From positions 82,993 to 146,992 of the forward strand of contig NZ_JAAWWD010000034.1 in assembly GCF_021404545.1 (NCBI RefSeq): a stretch of 64,000 nt of DNA. The letters run 5' to 3'. The DNA is from Aestuariivita sp. Lineage in GTDB: Bacteria > Pseudomonadota > Alphaproteobacteria > Rhodobacterales > Rhodobacteraceae. Positions within the stretch are counted from its first letter, which is position 1, and the number at the start of each line of letters is the position of its first letter. Position numbers and translations under genes: made by a program. The notes below the pieces were generated by a model that saw nothing but the letters and a program-made list of their open reading frames with translations, did no database searches and was not told the DNA's origin. Below are positions 8,385 through 16,248 of this stretch, piece by piece.

Positions 8385-9638
8385 CTAGGCCGGTCCCGCT
8401 TGAAACCTCTCGCGTTCTGACTGGGTCGTCAGCCCGATTTCGGCGTATTCGTGCAACGCGGTCCGCAATGCCTCAACCTCGTCTCGGGCCGAAGCGTCAC
8501 ACCGGCTCGACATCGAGGACAGGGCTCGGGAAACGGCCAGCAAAACGTCGACAAAGGCCGCCCCGTCGCGTGAGATGTCTCGAAATGCCGAGGCGATCAA
8601 GATGCTGTCCGGGATGGGCCTGACAAAAACACGGTCATAGACAGGTTGAGCTTGGACAGGCTCGGTCTGCAACACATCCCACAACAAGCGCTCCAACCGG
8701 GTTACAACGTCTATGGCGGTGCCGGGATCGTTGATCCCCGGCGACAAGGCCTTTGACGCCGTTTCACGCATTGCCTGGATGGCATAGCTTGGATCCTGCT
8801 CATAGCTGCGGTTGGTTGCAATCACGATGCAATCCGCAATCTTCTTGAGATCCGCGGATCCCGTAACATATGCAACAGGCTCTGCCGTCAGGATCAAATC
8901 CCCCGGTAGCACGCTCAGGTAAACGACACTGCCGCCGGATTCAGCAAGCTCTTGCAGCTGTTGCATGTCGACCCGGCGCAGATAGCCGGACACTGTGGCC
9001 GGAACCACGGAAGCCTCCGTTGGCGCGGGCTTATCAGCGGGGTGTCGCTGCCCGCCCAGATTGGGATGTTTTTTCATCTCAATGAGTGTTTCGCGAGCCG
9101 TGTCCTCGATCCGTTCAAGCGCGTAGTCCATGCTGCCGATCCGCGAGAGCTGATGGATCCAGCGCACCAGCGAAAAGATGATTGCGAGCACCACCAAGAC
9201 CGTGGCTCCGAATACGATGACGGAGGCGCTGTCGCTGTAATACCCTGCCCGAAAGAGGATGATCGACGAGAGCGCAAACGCAAATGCGCCAACGAATGTC
9301 GCCAGCATTGTTTGGGTTGAGGTGTCTTCCATCAGCAGGCGGTGAATACGAGGGGTTGTCTGCTCGGCCATGGTTCGGTGCGACGAGACCATGACACCCA
9401 GAGAGAATGTCGCGACGGCCAGCATGCTATTGGCCAGGATCGTGAGGATCGGTAGTGTCGCGGCGGACGTAAAGCGGTCTTTCGGCCCTTGAGGTATCAG
9501 CGGGTTCAGCGCTTCGGCCGACAGCGCCGCCAAAATGGAGAGCGCCAGAATCATCGCCACGCGCACCCACAAGATCCGGCTGATCCGCCTTGCGGCTTGC
9601 AGGTAGGGAACGATCTTGAGGCGAAGCAGGTTGCGCAT
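8385..9638 (-). CDS. DUF2254 membrane protein
   Basis: The 417-residue protein matches the DUF2254 pattern. Four hydrophobic segments occupy the first 165 residues (around 24-42, 63-87, 113-130 and 138-160), with ATLPILTILANSMLAVATFSLGVMVSSHRTMAEQTTPRIHRLLMEDTSTQTMLATFVGAFAF covering the most conserved part. A soluble C-terminal domain includes SKALSPGINDPGTAIDVVTRLERLL near residue 300. The function is unknown. AAAGGA lies just upstream of the ATG. It neighbours the stress-response island, but I found no EcfG-type promoter in front of it. Confidence 0.87.
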   Translation of the reverse strand: MRNLLRLKIVPYLQAARRISRILWVRVAMILALSILAALSAEALNPLIPQGPKDRFTSAATLPILTILANSMLAVATFSLGVMVSSHRTMAEQTTPRIHRLLMEDTSTQTMLATFVGAFAFALSSIILFRAGYYSDSASVIVFGATVLVVLAIIFSLVRWIHQLSRIGSMDYALERIEDTARETLIEMKKHPNLGGQRHPADKPAPTEASVVPATVSGYLRRVDMQQLQELAESGGSVVYLSVLPGDLILTAEPVAYVTGSADLKKIADCIVIATNRSYEQDPSYAIQAMRETASKALSPGINDPGTAIDVVTRLERLLWDVLQTEPVQAQPVYDRVFVRPIPDSILIASAFRDISRDGAAFVDVLLAVSRALSSMSSRCDASARDEVEALRTALHEYAEIGLTTQSERERFQAGPA

Positions 9639-10025
9639 AGCGTCCTTTGGTCTGGGTTTGGCGCGCTGATATGCCTGCCCTGATGGTCACAGGCTCAGCC
9701 CATATCGGCAATCGCCGTTGGCAGAGCCTGACCGGCATTTGCCCTTTTATCAACACCGCCCCCCTGATTTGCCCTCTTAATAGGATCCGGGGCCTTCTGT
9801 CGGATAAGACTTCCGGGGTCCTGTCCCATTTGGCGGCACGAGCGGTCTGTTTTTGTTCGGGACTGGGATGGGCGGTCTGACGAAGGGCACGTCGCTTGAG
9901 CTGACCCCTAGGCCTGGGCCGTGCACCGGAATGCCACAAAACGACAAACCGCCCGATCAGCTTTCGCTTGAGATCGGGCGGTCAAGGGTGACCCAGGACA
10001 GGATGTCTGGACCCAAGCGTTTCGG
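9639..10025. other. Intergenic region with one terminator and no recognised gene
   Basis: These 387 bases lie between DUF2254 (transcribed leftward) and DUF1328 (also leftward). Apart from the hairpin at 9948-9982 I see no coding signature. The short open frames here lack ribosome binding sites and family resemblance. It should contain the DUF2254 promoter, which I could not place. Confidence 0.5.
9948..9982 (-). terminator. Minus-strand terminator after the DUF1328 gene
   Basis: ACCGCCCGATC and GATCGGGCGGT form a perfect 11-bp stem around a 13-base loop. Read on the minus strand, it is followed by TTTGTCGTTTTG, a loose T-tract, so it would end the transcript of the small DUF1328 gene whose stop is 44 bases upstream. 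Confidence 0.7.
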
Positions 10026-10187
10026 TTAGCTTCGCGAAGCACGCGCGACAAGGGATCCTAAAAAGAACAGGACTGCTATCAGGAAAAGTATTTTCGCGAT
10101 GCCTGTGGATGCACCTGCGATACCGCCAAACCCAAGAACGGCGGCGATGAGTGCGATGACGAGAAATGTAGCTGCCCAACCAAGCAT
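10026..10187 (-). CDS. DUF1328 (UPF0391) small membrane protein
   Basis: A 53-residue protein, [20 protein letters not shown] followed by a [25 protein letters not shown] segment, gives two transmembrane helices and the standard DUF1328/YtjA length. The ATG at 10187 is preceded by AGGAGGT with good spacing; upstream in-frame starts are not supported. An exact EcfG-type promoter lies at 10250-10274, about 60 bases upstream, so it is probably a general-stress gene. A terminator follows. The biochemical role is unknown. Confidence 0.9.
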   Translation of the reverse strand: MLGWAATFLVIALIAAVLGFGGIAGASTGIAKILFLIAVLFFLGSLVARASRS

Positions 10188-10249
10188 GAACCTGACCTCC
10201 TGATAAGTGTGGCGGCGGTTGGCCCACGCCAACTGCCTTCGGACCACTC

Positions 10250-10274
10250 AACGCGGGCGGCGTGACTTGGTTCC
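10250..10274 (-). promoter_or_regulatory. EcfG-type promoter of the DUF1328 gene
   Basis: On the minus strand GGAAC (10270-10274), a 16-base spacer and CGTT (10250-10253) match the EcfG sigma-factor consensus exactly. The start codon lies 63 bases further on. Confidence 0.8.
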
Positions 10275-10409
10275 ATATTCGATTGCGATGTCGCTTTTGA
10301 GCGCATCAACGTCCCTGCCGACATCAATAATCAATTTCAGTTCACAAAAATGGAACGCACCCGTTGCAGGGAGCGCTCCTTGAATGGCTCAATGTGAGGG
10401 CGGGAACGG

Positions 10410-10658
10410 TTAGCTGTTATCCGCCGCCTCTTCTTCCGGGCTCTGGAAATCGATGGTCGGTACGCTGATCGTGACCTTCTCAGTGCCCGTTTCAATATCG
10501 CCGATCTGTGCGTCGAACTCCGGAGCGTTGCCGCCTTCAACAGTCACGTCGATTTTCGGCAGTCTGGTCTCTTCGGTCTGCTCAATGTCGACCATATAGA
10601 TGCCAAACGCCAAGGCGGCGACGGCGACAATCGCGGCGAAAATGAATCCGGTTTTCAT
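10410..10658 (-). CDS. Small single-pass membrane protein with acidic periplasmic tail
   Basis: The 82-residue product has one N-terminal hydrophobic helix (residues 3-24, GFIFAAIVAVAALAFGIYMV). An acidic extracytoplasmic part follows that contains VTVEGGNAPEFDAQIGDIETGTEKVTISVPTIDF and ends EEEAADNS. The ATG at 10658 is preceded by AAGGAG at 8 bases, and a TTG six codons upstream is poorer. I do not recognise a named family. It sits among EcfG-controlled small membrane protein genes and has a near-consensus EcfG promoter itself, so an envelope-stress role is plausible but inferred. Confidence 0.7.
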   Translation of the reverse strand: MKTGFIFAAIVAVAALAFGIYMVDIEQTEETRLPKIDVTVEGGNAPEFDAQIGDIETGTEKVTISVPTIDFQSPEEEAADNS

Positions 10659-10692
10659 CAGTCTGTCTCCTTTCAATGTCCTCTGTCTAACA

Positions 10693-10717
10693 AACGAACT
10701 GCGGGCCGGAAGGTTTC
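10693..10717 (-). promoter_or_regulatory. Near-consensus EcfG promoter (GAAAC)
   Basis: On the minus strand GAAAC, a 16-base spacer and CGTT precede the gene starting at 10658. One base of the -35 element differs from GGAAC, so this is weaker support than the exact sites nearby. Confidence 0.4.
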
Positions 10718-10841
10718 ATTCCGCCGGAATTTCTTTGGGATGACTATGTTTTTGGCCGCACTCAGTCGCTTGTCGCGTAGGTCTGAGTGAACGGCGCTGC
10801 CCGATCCGTATGAGGGTCGCGCGCGGCCAAAGGGACATGCC

Positions 10842-10867
10842 GGAACTTTTCCCCCCGCCAAACCGTT
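10842..10867 (+). promoter_or_regulatory. EcfG-type promoter of the 51-residue membrane protein gene
   Basis: GGAAC (10842-10846), a 17-base spacer and CGTT (10864-10867) match the consensus. The small gene starting at 10900 lies at a suitable distance, which also supports that gene being real. Confidence 0.75.
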
Positions 10868-10899
10868 TTTGACCAGACCCGATGAAAGGACTGCGCGGC

Positions 10900-11055
10900 A
10901 TGACGAACGAGATTTTCCTGTTCGGACTAATTGGGGTGGTCCTGGTGGCACTCGGGGTCATCGCGGTCTCATCATCCTGGTCGCTGCGCCGCCGCCAGCG
11001 ATCCGATCGTGACGCAACGTCCGCGCAGCAAGCAGACAGGGACGATCAGATCTGA
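10900..11055 (+). CDS. Small single-pass membrane protein (51 residues)
   Basis: The frame encodes a hydrophobic helix (residues 5-28, IFLFGLIGVVLVALGVIAVSSSWS), then the basic stretch LRRRQRSDRD and a polar tail ending QADRDDQI. AAAGGA lies 9 bases before this ATG. Another ATG six codons upstream overlaps that site and is less likely. An exact EcfG promoter lies upstream. The stop is only 3 bases from the convergent exoD-like stop. No family is recognised. The N-terminal anchor with a short basic tail resembles other small stress-induced membrane proteins, but that is only a shape comparison. Confidence 0.6.
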   Translation: MTNEIFLFGLIGVVLVALGVIAVSSSWSLRRRQRSDRDATSAQQADRDDQI

Positions 11056-11058
11056 AGA

Positions 11059-11649
11059 TTACGCAAAGAGCGCGGAGAAGGCGAAGGCTGGAATCAAGGA
11101 GGTCAAACCCAATGTGACCAGTCCCAGGACCGCGATCAGCCCATCGCGTGCCAAAAGCCCGGTTGCGATCAAGGCCACCGCGACCCCGATCATGCTGGAC
11201 GTGAAGGGAAGAAGCTCCAGCAATGGCAAGCATATGCCGCTCAAGGCGCAGAAGGCATAAAGGACCCGTGAGGCGGGAGGCGAGACCAACGGAGCCAAGC
11301 GCGCCTGGGTGCCGCGATCCAGCCATTCCGCAAAGCGCAGGACGCGATCAAGGGGCTTGTCGGACCGCGCGGTGTTGAGTTTCCAGGCCATAAGCCGGCG
11401 CGGTAGCCAGAGATATGTGCGTCCGATCATACCTTGGACCGCCACCAGGAAGATCAGGCCGCCAATAGCGCTCGACAGCAAAGGAACACCGCTGAGCGGA
11501 GAAACCAGCAACAGCGCAGCCAACAGCAGAATTGACGGGAAGGAGGCCGAGCCGAAGTTCGACAGGATATCGCGCAGGCACACCTCGTCGGTCTCTGTCG
11601 CCTCTTCCAGTGCCGCCACAACGGTGCTCACGGGTTGGTCTGCCGACAT
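11059..11649 (-). CDS. Exopolysaccharide synthesis protein ExoD family
   Basis: The 196-residue product matches the ExoD family: an acidic N-terminal segment with CLRDILSNFGSASFPSILLLAALLLVSPLSGVPLLSSAIGGLIFLVAVQ, then YLWLPRRL, a polar middle, and two to three hydrophobic helices after residue 130. ExoD mutants of Sinorhizobium are altered in exopolysaccharide and alkali tolerance, though the mechanism is unknown. The ATG at 11649 is preceded by AAGGAG; the longer in-frame start lacks one. An exact EcfG promoter at 11730-11755 places it in the stress regulon. Confidence 0.88.
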   Translation of the reverse strand: MSADQPVSTVVAALEEATETDEVCLRDILSNFGSASFPSILLLAALLLVSPLSGVPLLSSAIGGLIFLVAVQGMIGRTYLWLPRRLMAWKLNTARSDKPLDRVLRFAEWLDRGTQARLAPLVSPPASRVLYAFCALSGICLPLLELLPFTSSMIGVAVALIATGLLARDGLIAVLGLVTLGLTSLIPAFAFSALFA

Positions 11650-11729
11650 GGTTAGGCTCCTTGGTGCATGCAGCTGGCCGGTCGACTGTCGCATACAGCG
11701 ACGTTTCCAGTCCGGTCGGGTCTAAGATC

Positions 11730-11755
11730 AACGCGCTATATATGTCTTCGGTTCC
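11730..11755 (-). promoter_or_regulatory. EcfG-type promoter of the exoD-like gene
   Basis: On the minus strand GGAAC (11751-11755), a 17-base spacer and CGTT (11730-11733) match the consensus, with the exoD-like start codon 81 bases downstream. Confidence 0.75.
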
Positions 11756-12136
11756 AGATCCAGACCAGCAGAGCGGATATCCGCGCAACCCGGCAAAGGC
11801 CGGGCCAATACAATCGGTGCCGACGCTTTCCTTCTCCCGGTCGTCCAGGGCGCGTCCTTGGCCAACGAGGTTTGCCAAACCATCGACGGGCGTCTTCCCG
11901 GATCCCGGCCTTGGCCTTGCGGTCTCTCTCATAAAAAATCCGTTGAGCATTTCCCGGTCGCCATCGCCGGGCTGAAAGCCAGCCGTCATCAAATCGCCCC
12001 GGCGATGTTGCGCGGCGGCTTTCGGCAGTCTTCTCCGCCTTGGATCTGGCCCCGGTTCATGGGTCTCTTTTTTCGTGGTGCTGTGATCTGCCAGACAAAC
12101 ACGCGGACGCAGTGGGGAGGTCTGCGCAAGCGGGCG
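11756..12136. other. Intergenic region with no recognised gene
   Basis: These 381 bases separate the exoD-like promoter from the stop of the phospholipase D gene. Open frames exist on both strands, but none has a ribosome binding site or family resemblance. No convincing terminator for the nepR-ecfG-kinase-PLD transcript was seen. Confidence 0.4.
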
Positions 12137-13690
12137 TCAGACCATTTCCTCCGGCACACCCGGCAGGTTCCGGCCAAAGCGCCGCGCGGGGCCAACCTTG
12201 TAAGGCACGATAAAGGAGAGGCGCATGTCGGGCGCCGTCTCTGCGTTCAGCCGAGCATGGGTGTGCCACGCTTGGACGGTGTTCTTGCCCCTCAGATACG
12301 GCTCAAGATCCCGGTCGGGCAACCAGTGCCCGATGCACCGCTGCTTGAGATGTTTCACAAGATCCGAATCCGTCACCTCGACGCCCGCTTCGGTGTCCCA
12401 GTTCAGGCTGCGCCCGTTGAGATTGGCAGAGGAGACAATCGCGGCGGTATCGTCAAAAACAGAGACCTTGGCATGGACATAAAGCATGGGCGCGTTGCTG
12501 AGCGTGCTCCGGTCATCCGACTTTCTGCGGATGGGCTGTACCGGGGATCCCGCGAACAGGCGTAGCCCGAATGCGCGATGCAACCGGAGCAGGCTCTTGG
12601 CTTGCAGGTATTCCCCATATCGCGAATCAGACCCGGCCGCATTTTCAAAGGCAACCTCTTCGGGCGCGGCGGGCAGGACGACGACAAGCCCCAGATCAGG
12701 CCTGCGCCTGGCAGCGTTGCAAAGGGCGCGTGTAATGTCGCGGTCGCGGAGGAATTGCGTCTCAAGATAGATCAGGTCCTGCGCGGCGGCGATGTGATCC
12801 AGATGAGCCTGTCGGATGCTTCGCGTCCGGCAGGAGGGCGACAGGGAAAGGACCGGAGCGGCGCGGGGCGCGGACAGTGTGCGCAAGAACGGTTTGGGCA
12901 GCTCGGTCGGCGCGGTTTGTCCCGACGTGATCTGATCGAACTCGGCCAGATGCGCCTGCGCCGCCTGGGCGAGATCGGCGTCCCGCACCATCACTTGCAC
13001 ATCATGCCAGGTTTCGGAATTGTCCCTGTCATGACGCTTGGTGTCATACCGGCGGTCATTCAGATCAAGCCCGCCGATATAAACGGTCTTGCGATCAATG
13101 ACGGCCAGTTTGTGATGGTGTGTCGCGGGCACAAGGCGCGCTGGCGGCCAGCGTTGGGCGCGGGCCGTCCCCGTTGAATCGACCTCAAGCAGCGGCCGCA
13201 AACCGGGGCGTTCGAGCGCAAACAGCGCCTTTGCTCTGCCGTCCAGACTATTGTAACGCTCTGCCGCTTTGCTGACCAGCGCGCGGGATTTGACCCAAAG
13301 CCCGATCGCCGCCAGCCAACCGATCCGCCCGCCATGCATCGAGGCCCGCACTGTCAACCGCTCGGGATGGCGCACAATCTCGCGCAATGCGGCCGCCTGA
13401 CGGATCGTCCGCCAGGTGTGGGCATGCATCTCTCCTGCCACTACGGGATCGAAATCGGTGAGCTTGAGCGAGACGTCAACGCCTTGGTCCAGCTTGAAAG
13501 CCAGCAAATCGAACCAGGTGTCGCCAATCGCAAGGGCCTCGTCTGACCGCAGGCTTGTGGTGAAATCAAACACGCGAAATCCCGCATCGACCCGCGTCTC
13601 GGCCCGCAAGACCGCTGTTTCAAACGCGCGGAACGCCTCTTCCGCAGTGATCAGGATGTCGCATGTATCGGTGGTAATCTTGGCGGCCAT
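12137..13690 (-). CDS. Phospholipase D-like protein with two HKD motifs
   Basis: The 517-residue protein has both PLD catalytic motifs. HxKxxxxD is seen as HHKLAVID at residues 192-199, followed by YIGGLDL. The second is HAKVSVFD at 406-413, followed by SSANLNGRSLNWDTE. It most resembles cardiolipin synthase/PLD-type enzymes acting on phospholipids, but it lacks the N-terminal membrane helices of classical cardiolipin synthase and no signal peptide is evident. Its ATG is 3 bases after the kinase stop, making it the last gene of nepR-ecfG-kinase-PLD. That placement suggests membrane lipid remodelling as part of the general stress response. Confidence 0.88.
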   Translation of the reverse strand: MAAKITTDTCDILITAEEAFRAFETAVLRAETRVDAGFRVFDFTTSLRSDEALAIGDTWFDLLAFKLDQGVDVSLKLTDFDPVVAGEMHAHTWRTIRQAAALREIVRHPERLTVRASMHGGRIGWLAAIGLWVKSRALVSKAAERYNSLDGRAKALFALERPGLRPLLEVDSTGTARAQRWPPARLVPATHHHKLAVIDRKTVYIGGLDLNDRRYDTKRHDRDNSETWHDVQVMVRDADLAQAAQAHLAEFDQITSGQTAPTELPKPFLRTLSAPRAAPVLSLSPSCRTRSIRQAHLDHIAAAQDLIYLETQFLRDRDITRALCNAARRRPDLGLVVVLPAAPEEVAFENAAGSDSRYGEYLQAKSLLRLHRAFGLRLFAGSPVQPIRRKSDDRSTLSNAPMLYVHAKVSVFDDTAAIVSSANLNGRSLNWDTEAGVEVTDSDLVKHLKQRCIGHWLPDRDLEPYLRGKNTVQAWHTHARLNAETAPDMRLSFIVPYKVGPARRFGRNLPGVPEEMV

Positions 13691-13693
13691 TGC

Positions 13694-15418
13694 TCAGTAA
13701 TCCAGGGGATCTTCCCTGAACTCCTCAACCGTGAAATCCAGCGACAGGCAATACTGCGCGTCTGTCTCCGAAACTTCAATCTGTCCGCCCAACTGGGTTG
13801 CAAAAGCCCGGATAAGCTGCTGGCCCAAGCCGGTTGACGTCTCTTCCCTGTCGGGGTGGATATCGCGTTGTGGCGTGCCTTTGCTGTTTTCGATAGTCAG
13901 CCGCGCGTGGTTCTGATCGTCATGGGTCAGCGACAAACGAATGCTTGGCGCATCTCCGCCAAGGTACTTCATGGCGTTTGTCAGCGCCTCTGAGACAAAC
14001 ATCGCCAGCGGCACCGCCTGATCAGGAAAAACCGTGACCGCATCCAATGCGGTCTCTATTGCGATATCGCTCTCGTGGGCTGCACCGATGGCGCGGCTCT
14101 GCTCAAGGATCTGCTCAATCAGTGTCGCCGCATTCACCTGCGTCAGGCTGTCGGCCTGGTAAAGCGTGCGATGGACCCCAGAGAGGCCCATGATTCGGTC
14201 CTGAACCTGCCCCAGCGCCCGCTTGGTCTCCTCTGCCCGCGCCTTGCGAATCTGCATGTTCATGATCGACGAGATGATCTGCAGGTTGTTCTTGACCCGG
14301 TGATGCACCTCCTTGAGAAGGACGGATTTTTCGCGCAGCTGATCTTCGAGGCGGGCCTCGTCCTGCAAGATGTCATGCGTCATCCCGTGCAAAGCGGTTT
14401 CAAGCTCGGCCAGTTCGGTGGGTGTCGCGCGACGCTGCGGGTCCACCGGCACTTTACGGTCCTTGGCGAACCGCCGCACTGCCAGGTTGAGTTTTTGAAT
14501 ATGCTGGATCACCAGTCGATCCGTTACGAACCACACGACGAGCAGGCTGGCCAGCCACATCAAAAACGGCAAGGCGACCGTCGCGAACGGAGCCATCTGC
14601 CCGGACATCGTAAGCGTGCTGCGCGGCCAGGCACCCATCGCATAGACCACGTCCGGGACAATCGGCACGATCGAATAGACCACGTCCTGACCCACGGTAC
14701 TGGTGGCGATCAGCGTACGGGCCCGGCCATGGGCAAGGCTGTTAAGCGATATGTCTCGGGGCAGAAAACGCTGAGCCCGGGCGCGCCCCTGTTCGGTCGA
14801 CAAAAGCTGGCCTTCGGCGTTGAAAGTAACCAGGGCGATCGGATCGGCGTCGCCCAGAAAATCAAAGGTTTCCCCCACATCCCTCAGCGGCAACGAAAGC
14901 GAGATGTAACCCAGAAAGACCTCGTCGGCAAAATGCGGCTGGTTGATGATCATCACGCTCTGCCCCGATCCGGGCGCGTTGAGGTTGACCTGGACGCTGA
15001 GCCGAGGATAGGCGATCAGATCGGCAAAGCCGGGATAATCCGAAAAGTCCAGCACATCATATGCGGTCGAGCAGGTACTTGTTCCATCGACACCGACAAA
15101 GCCTGCAAAGGCGAAATTCGTGTCAGAGGCCTTGAAGCGCCTGACATAGTCTCGGCACCGGGCGATGTCATTGAGCACTTCGGTGCCGATCCCGCTCAGC
15201 GATTGAGCGGCTCCGAAGGCCCGCTGGATGATTTGTCTCTCGCCGGAGGCGGCCCGCTCCGTCAGTGCCAAAAGCGACAGCTCAGTTCGTTGCTCGACTT
15301 CCGCGCTCAGGCGCAGGTTCTGGAACACGCCGATCACGCCAAGAGGAAGCAACGCAAGTGTCAGGAAGAAAAGGACGCGGGTGGTCAGCCGCCTGTGCAG
15401 CGCGACCGATTGCGTCAT
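13694..15418 (-). CDS. Sensor histidine kinase, HRxxN type, general stress response
   Basis: The 574-residue kinase has transmembrane helices at about 13-33 and 278-300 flanking a periplasmic sensor region of about 240 residues. A short linker and a HisKA_2-type H-box, EVHHRVKNNLQIISSIMNMQ, follow; H373 is the predicted phosphorylation site with R374 and N377 of the HRxxN signature. A HATPase domain follows with the N-box EALTNAMKYLGG and a G-box STGLGQQLI. HRxxN kinases phosphorylate PhyR in alphaproteobacteria. Its start overlaps the ecfG stop as ATGA and PLD follows 3 bases after it. It is therefore very probably the sensor that activates PhyR here. The signal is unknown; residues 88-117 hold two cysteines. 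Confidence 0.9.
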   Translation of the reverse strand: MTQSVALHRRLTTRVLFFLTLALLPLGVIGVFQNLRLSAEVEQRTELSLLALTERAASGERQIIQRAFGAAQSLSGIGTEVLNDIARCRDYVRRFKASDTNFAFAGFVGVDGTSTCSTAYDVLDFSDYPGFADLIAYPRLSVQVNLNAPGSGQSVMIINQPHFADEVFLGYISLSLPLRDVGETFDFLGDADPIALVTFNAEGQLLSTEQGRARAQRFLPRDISLNSLAHGRARTLIATSTVGQDVVYSIVPIVPDVVYAMGAWPRSTLTMSGQMAPFATVALPFLMWLASLLVVWFVTDRLVIQHIQKLNLAVRRFAKDRKVPVDPQRRATPTELAELETALHGMTHDILQDEARLEDQLREKSVLLKEVHHRVKNNLQIISSIMNMQIRKARAEETKRALGQVQDRIMGLSGVHRTLYQADSLTQVNAATLIEQILEQSRAIGAAHESDIAIETALDAVTVFPDQAVPLAMFVSEALTNAMKYLGGDAPSIRLSLTHDDQNHARLTIENSKGTPQRDIHPDREETSTGLGQQLIRAFATQLGGQIEVSETDAQYCLSLDFTVEEFREDPLDY

Positions 15419-15975
15419 CGCATCGCACCGTTCGTGCGCGCATTCACGACAGCCATGGTCGCACTGTCGGTCAGTTCCATGGTCTCTTCGTCATCCAGAT
15501 GCATCAGTTCTGCAAGCCGCTTGCGCCCTCGGTTGACGCGGCTTTTGATCGTGCCGACGGCGACGCCGCACATATCCGCTGCCTCTTCATAGGCAAAGCC
15601 CGAGGCGCCGACCAGGATCAATGCCTCGCGCTGCTCATCCGGCAGTTTCGCAAAGGCCTCCCGGAAATCCGACATGTGCAAGCGGCCATCGTGATCGGGC
15701 TTTTGCGACAACGACTCCGTATGAACGCCGTCGACATCCGCCACCTCGCGTTTCGCCTTGCGGCGGTTGGAGTAATACGTGTTGCGCAAAATGGTAAAGA
15801 GCCACGCGCGCATGTTCGTCCCGGCCTCGAATTTATCGATATTCGTCCAGGCCTTAACCAAGGTGTCCTGCACCATATCGTCGGCCGTTGCGGAATTGCG
15901 CGTCAGCGATGTCGCAAACGCTCGCATGGCCGGCAGATGGTCCACCAGCGCGTCCCTTGGGTCGGGGTGATTCAT
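15415..15975 (-). CDS. ecfG: General stress response sigma factor EcfG
   Basis: The 186-residue ECF sigma factor has region 2 at about 10-75 (DDMVQDTLVKAWTNIDKFEAGTNMRAWLFTILRNTYYSNRRK) and region 4 at about 105-160 (LPDEQREALILVGASGFAYEEAADMCGVAVGTIKSRVNRGRKRLAELM). The EcfG identity follows from the sequence type together with the overlapping upstream nepR and divergent phyR. It directs RNA polymerase to GGAAC-N16/17-CGTT promoters and is held by NepR until phosphorylated PhyR takes NepR away. The start overlaps nepR by four bases, and the operon promoter is itself an EcfG site, implying positive autoregulation. Confidence 0.95.
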   Translation of the reverse strand: MNHPDPRDALVDHLPAMRAFATSLTRNSATADDMVQDTLVKAWTNIDKFEAGTNMRAWLFTILRNTYYSNRRKAKREVADVDGVHTESLSQKPDHDGRLHMSDFREAFAKLPDEQREALILVGASGFAYEEAADMCGVAVGTIKSRVNRGRKRLAELMHLDDEETMELTDSATMAVVNARTNGAMR

Positions 15976-16145
15976 GTCTCATCACCATTGCTCTGACGGG
16001 ATTGTGCCGCATCCTGCGCCTTGAGTTGATCCAAAAGGGCACGAAAGCGGTCAGGGACCTCTTCTTCCAGCGTGTCTTGGTACACACGTTTGAGGTTCTC
16101 ATCGATTGTATCTTGCCCCTTGGGTCTTTGCTTGTTCTGCGCCAT
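15972..16145 (-). CDS. nepR: Anti-sigma factor NepR
   Basis: The 57-residue product carries the NepR core ENLKRVYQDTLEEEVPDRFRALLDQLKAQD (residues about 17-46), two amphipathic helices that clamp EcfG or PhyR. I chose the ATG at 16145 because it gives the usual family length. A longer in-frame start would run through the promoter region. The stop overlaps the ecfG start as ATGA, so anti-sigma and sigma are translationally coupled, as in other alphaproteobacteria. The promoter is the EcfG site at 16198-16222. Confidence 0.93.
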   Translation of the reverse strand: MAQNKQRPKGQDTIDENLKRVYQDTLEEEVPDRFRALLDQLKAQDAAQSRQSNGDET

Positions 16146-16190
16146 TTTCCGCAAGCTGCCTCTTGGCTGATCTAAAAATCTAGTTTGTCC

Positions 16191-16215
16191 GGAACCAAAC
16201 GCACGACCACGCGTT
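16191..16215 (+). promoter_or_regulatory. EcfG-type promoter of phyR
   Basis: GGAAC (16191-16195), a 16-base spacer and CGTT (16212-16215) match the consensus, 34 bases before the phyR ATG. It overlaps the divergent nepR promoter almost completely. Confidence 0.85.
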
Positions 16216-16222
16216 AGGTTCC
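16198..16222 (-). promoter_or_regulatory. EcfG-type promoter of the nepR-ecfG-kinase-PLD operon
   Basis: On the minus strand GGAAC (16218-16222), a 16-base spacer and CGTT (16198-16201) match the consensus. The two divergent promoters share bases 16198-16215, so one polymerase at a time should occupy the site. Confidence 0.85.
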
Positions 16223-16248
16223 ATACAAAGTGTAAGGGATCACAAAAA

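Noticed and set aside
10340..10375. Additional EcfG site with GGAAC near 10350 on the plus strand
   Set aside because: A CGTT follows after only a few bases and not at 16-17, and no gene lies at a suitable distance.
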